DNA from: JBBRWV01 sp038248985
GTDB lineage: Bacteria > Planctomycetota > Phycisphaerae > WQYP01
Assembly (NCBI GenBank): GCA_038248985.1
Contig: JBBRWV010000073.1
Location: forward strand, 1-18,668
Reading direction: 5' to 3'
DNA: 18,668 nucleotides
The position numbers and the translations under genes were made by a program. Positions 15,030 through 18,668 of this stretch are shown piece after piece. Position 1 is the stretch's first letter. Each line of letters begins with the position of its first letter. The notes below the pieces were generated by a model that was not told the DNA's origin, ran no database searches, and saw nothing but the letters and a program-made list of their open reading frames with translations.

Positions 15030-15037
15030 GCCGATAA
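15030..15037 (+). promoter_or_regulatory. GCCGATAA motif 55 bases upstream of pilB
   Basis: This exactly matches the sigma-28 type -10 consensus GCCGATAA. TAACCCTC (15011-15018) stands 11 bases upstream, a weak match to TAAAGTTT. It contains the same CCGATA seen before other genes here. The 141-base gap it lies in (14945-15085) is otherwise a C-rich tract with no terminator I can see. Confidence 0.35.
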
Positions 15038-15085
15038 CTACCCTACAAGCTCCCTTCCTCTTAACGAGGTGCGCCCGCAAACCGC

Positions 15086-16795
<1,710 letters not shown>

Positions 16796-16849
16796 ACCCA
16801 ATCGCGAAAAAATGTCCCAACCGTTTACCTCATTCACAAAAGGTGCTCT

Positions 16850-18118
16850 CTGACCACCACCGCCTCCATCTCCTCCCGCTTCGCCTACCACGCCCGTGAC
16901 CAACGCGGACAGCTCGTCCAGGGCTTCGTCTCCGCCCTCAACCTCGCCGACGCCACCAAGGCCCTCCGCGCCGATGGCAAATACATCGTCGACATCAAAC
17001 CCGCCCGCCACGCCGCGGAACTCGGCATGGCCTCCGCCTCCTCACCCGCCGTCTCCGCCACCGCTCCCACCAAATCCACCAAAGTAAAAAGCGAAGAACT
17101 CATCCACTTCACCATGCAGCTCTCCGTCATGGTCGACACCGGCGTACCCCTCTCCGAAGCCCTCACCGGCCTCTCCGAACAAGCCCTCTCCCCCGAATTC
17201 ACCGGTGTCCTCAAAGCCATCGTCGCCGATGTCCAGTCCGGCAAAGACTTCTCCGCCGCCCTCGAAAAATACCCCCGCATCTTCGGCCGCTACTTCGTCT
17301 CCCTCGTCCGCGCCTCCGAAATCTCCGGCACCATGGGCCCCATGCTCCGACGCCTCTCCGAATACCTCATCACCCAACGCGAAACCCTCAAACGCGTCAA
17401 AGGCGCTCTCATCTACCCCGCCTTCATGTTCGTCATGTCCATCGGCGTCACCATATTCCTCCTCACCGTCATCCTCCCCAAATTCACCGCCATCTTCGCC
17501 ACCCGCAAAGCCGCCCTCCCCATGCCCACCCAAGTTCTCATGACCGTCAGCCACTCCCTCATCTTCTACTGGTACTTCTGGGTCATCGGCACCGTCGTCG
17601 GCGGCGTCGCCCTCTCCTTCTTCTCCCGCACCCCCACCGGCACCCGCACCTTTGACTGGCTCAAACTCCACCTCCCCATCTTCGGCCCCATGTTCCACAA
17701 GGTCTACCTCTCCCGCTCCCTCAGCACCATGGGCACCATGATCACCGCCGGCGTACAACTCATGGACACCCTCACCATCGTCCGCGACGTCGCCGGAAAT
17801 TCCTACTACACCGCCATGTGGGACGAAGTCCGCGACCGCGTCCAAAACGGCCAGCAACTCTCCGAACCGCTCCTCAAATCCACCCTCATCCCCAAGTCAG
17901 TCGCCCAGATGATCCACTCCGGCGAAAAAACTGGCGAGCTCCCCAACGTCCTCAACCGCGTCTCCGCCTACATGGAAGAAGACCTCCGCACCGCCATCAA
18001 AACCGCCACCCAGTTCATCGAACCCGTCATGATCGGCATGATGGGCGTCCTCATCGGCGGCGTCGCCATCGCCATGCTCATGCCCATCCTCACCATCTCC
18101 AAAGTCATGTCCCAATAA
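16850..18118 (+). CDS. pilC: PilC, inner-membrane platform protein; apparent CTG start
   Basis: This encodes 422 residues if started at the CTG at 16850. The first in-frame ATG (17027) is too late: the 59 codons before it encode FAYHARDQRGQLVQGF and ALRADGKYIVDIKP, the normal PilC/GspF N-terminus. There is no in-frame ATG, GTG or TTG nearby upstream. The CTG has AAAAGG (16838-16843) six bases before it. Two T2SSF domains follow (about 84-205 and 285-405), with signature FTMQLSVMVDTGVPLSEAL in the first and GEKTGELPNVL in the second. Three membrane helices lie at about 189-210, 234-258 and 390-415. PilC anchors PilB and pilin in the membrane. It is the last gene of the operon seen here. Confidence 0.93.
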   Translation: MTTTASISSRFAYHARDQRGQLVQGFVSALNLADATKALRADGKYIVDIKPARHAAELGMASASSPAVSATAPTKSTKVKSEELIHFTMQLSVMVDTGVPLSEALTGLSEQALSPEFTGVLKAIVADVQSGKDFSAALEKYPRIFGRYFVSLVRASEISGTMGPMLRRLSEYLITQRETLKRVKGALIYPAFMFVMSIGVTIFLLTVILPKFTAIFATRKAALPMPTQVLMTVSHSLIFYWYFWVIGTVVGGVALSFFSRTPTGTRTFDWLKLHLPIFGPMFHKVYLSRSLSTMGTMITAGVQLMDTLTIVRDVAGNSYYTAMWDEVRDRVQNGQQLSEPLLKSTLIPKSVAQMIHSGEKTGELPNVLNRVSAYMEEDLRTAIKTATQFIEPVMIGMMGVLIGGVAIAMLMPILTISKVMSQ

Positions 18119-18422
18119 CCCCGCCATCCCCCGTCGCGCCCGCTCTCCCGCACCAAAGACCCCCTCCTCGCGCCCCAAAAAACTTTTACCCTTTGTCCAG
18201 TCCTGACCAAAAGTTGTCACCCCCGCTCCCCAGTCCTCACCCCCCCTCCGACCCCCATCTGCCCTCGCTTTAATGCACCTTACCCCCCTCGCAGCGCTCA
18301 TTTTAGGATGGTTTTACCTCGCCGAGACCCCCTCTCCCTACACTCTGGCGGGGGGTTTTCGCGCCATGTTCGGCACCATCCTCGCCACCCCCCACCTCCA
18401 CCGCCGTGACTAATATCGGACC
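18119..18422 (+). other. 304-base C-rich region after pilC
   Basis: No convincing gene is seen. The sequence is dominated by C and short pyrimidine runs. It holds a candidate terminator (18328-18359) and, at 18414-18419, a CCGATA on the minus strand, three bases after the stop of the convergent frame. A 46-codon frame at 18273-18413 lacks a ribosome-binding site and is not called. Confidence 0.5.
18328..18359 (+). terminator. Weak candidate terminator downstream of pilC
   Basis: CCCCC (18328-18332) can pair with GGGGG (within 18350-18355) across a loop of about 17 bases, followed by TTTT. The stem is short and the loop large. It lies about 210 bases after pilC, between converging genes, where a terminator is expected. 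Confidence 0.3.
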
Positions 18423-18583
18423 TCAATTCCCCAAAATACTCCGGTCCCGCCGCTCCGGTCGCGTCGGTTGAGTCGTCACCGGCGTCTCGGGTACCGGCGC
18501 AACCTCTTTTCTGACAAGCTCATACAGCACATAGCTACTGCCCAACGCCGGCCGCGCACCCCCCGGCGGCACCGCCGGTCCCC
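18423..18583 (-). CDS. Probable 3' end of a convergent gene, product unknown (partial)
   Basis: Reading the minus strand, an open frame ends in TGA at 18425-18423. Its last residues are ALGSSYVLYELVRKEVAP then a Pro/Thr/Arg-rich tail ending RRDRSILGN. Codon use is GC-rich and sensible, and the peptide has a balanced composition unlike the Gly/Glu-rich antisense shadows elsewhere. The upstream part enters the G/C homopolymer tail of the window and cannot be read reliably, so the upper limit given is approximate. No family is recognised. It may be a true C-terminus of a protein with a disordered tail, or chance. Confidence 0.38.
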
Positions 18584-18668
18584 GGCCCCCCCCCCGCGGG
18601 GGGGGGGCCGCCCCGCCCCCGCCGGGGCCAACCCCCCCCCCGCGGGGCGCCCCCCCGGCGGCGGGGGG
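18584..18668. other. G/C homopolymer tail, probable sequencing or assembly artefact
   Basis: The last 85 or so bases are almost only G and C in runs of up to about a dozen, with only a single AA interrupting. Nothing like it occurs elsewhere in the window. Low-quality contig ends and poly-G read errors look like this. Confidence 0.75.

Noticed and set aside
17027..18118. PilC starting at the first in-frame ATG
   Set aside because: This removes 59 codons encoding the conserved PilC/GspF N-terminus, and no ribosome-binding site precedes 17027.
18273..18413. A 46-codon + strand frame, MHLTPLAALILGWFYLAE..., with a hydrophobic N-terminus
   Set aside because: There is no ribosome-binding site, it spans the candidate terminator, and it lies in C-rich DNA where such frames arise easily.

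Overview
The window is a type IV pilus / type II secretion-like assembly locus. All confidently called genes lie on the + strand, from a pilin at the left edge to the inner-membrane platform protein PilC at 18118. The DNA is GC-rich with an unusually strong bias to C-ending codons. The GspG-like pilins, the PilM-PilN-PilO plus GspC-like mixture, the TMTC-type membrane protein with C-terminal TPRs and the HD-GYP/STAS signalling genes suggest a Planctomycetota bacterium, perhaps Phycisphaerae. That assignment rests on general resemblance only and was not tested by a search.

Layout. (1) 1-1113: two near-identical pilin genes in tandem, the first cut by the window edge, each followed by a rho-independent terminator (348-387 and 1141-1180). 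(2) 1338-4413: a GT-C/TMTC-like membrane protein with TPRs, a second type of pilin, and a small membrane-anchored protein of unknown function. (3) 4463-9516: the alignment subcomplex and outer-membrane channel, in the order PilM, PilN, PilO, a GspC/PilP-like protein and a secretin. PilM/PilN and PilN/PilO overlap. (4) 9604-10848: a TPR lipoprotein resembling Tgl/PilF-type pilotins. (5) 11019-14944: a signalling cassette of a membrane histidine kinase, a single-domain response regulator, a GAF/HD-GYP c-di-GMP phosphodiesterase and a STAS anti-sigma-factor antagonist. (6) 15086-18118: the assembly ATPase PilB and the platform protein PilC. PilC appears to begin at a CTG codon. (7) 18119-18668: C-rich sequence, a possible terminator, the probable 3' end of a convergent minus-strand gene, and a G/C homopolymer tail that looks like a contig-end artefact.

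How it fits together. PilB would power, and PilC anchor, polymerisation of the pilins. PilM/N/O and the GspC-like protein would couple this base to the secretin, which the TPR lipoprotein would help assemble. The TMTC-like protein between pilin genes is a candidate pilin glycosyltransferase. The kinase, regulator, HD-GYP and STAS proteins suggest phosphorelay, c-di-GMP and possibly sigma-factor control of the machine. No PilT retraction ATPase and no prepilin peptidase is present here.

The most unusual non-coding signal is a CCGATA hexamer, seen seven times on the coding strand in intergenic DNA. Five copies lie 36-55 bases before a start codon, and two of these share an upstream GCACTTCA at identical spacing. 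This may be the promoter of a dedicated sigma-factor regulon. I saw no tRNA, rRNA, CRISPR, insertion sequence or attachment site.
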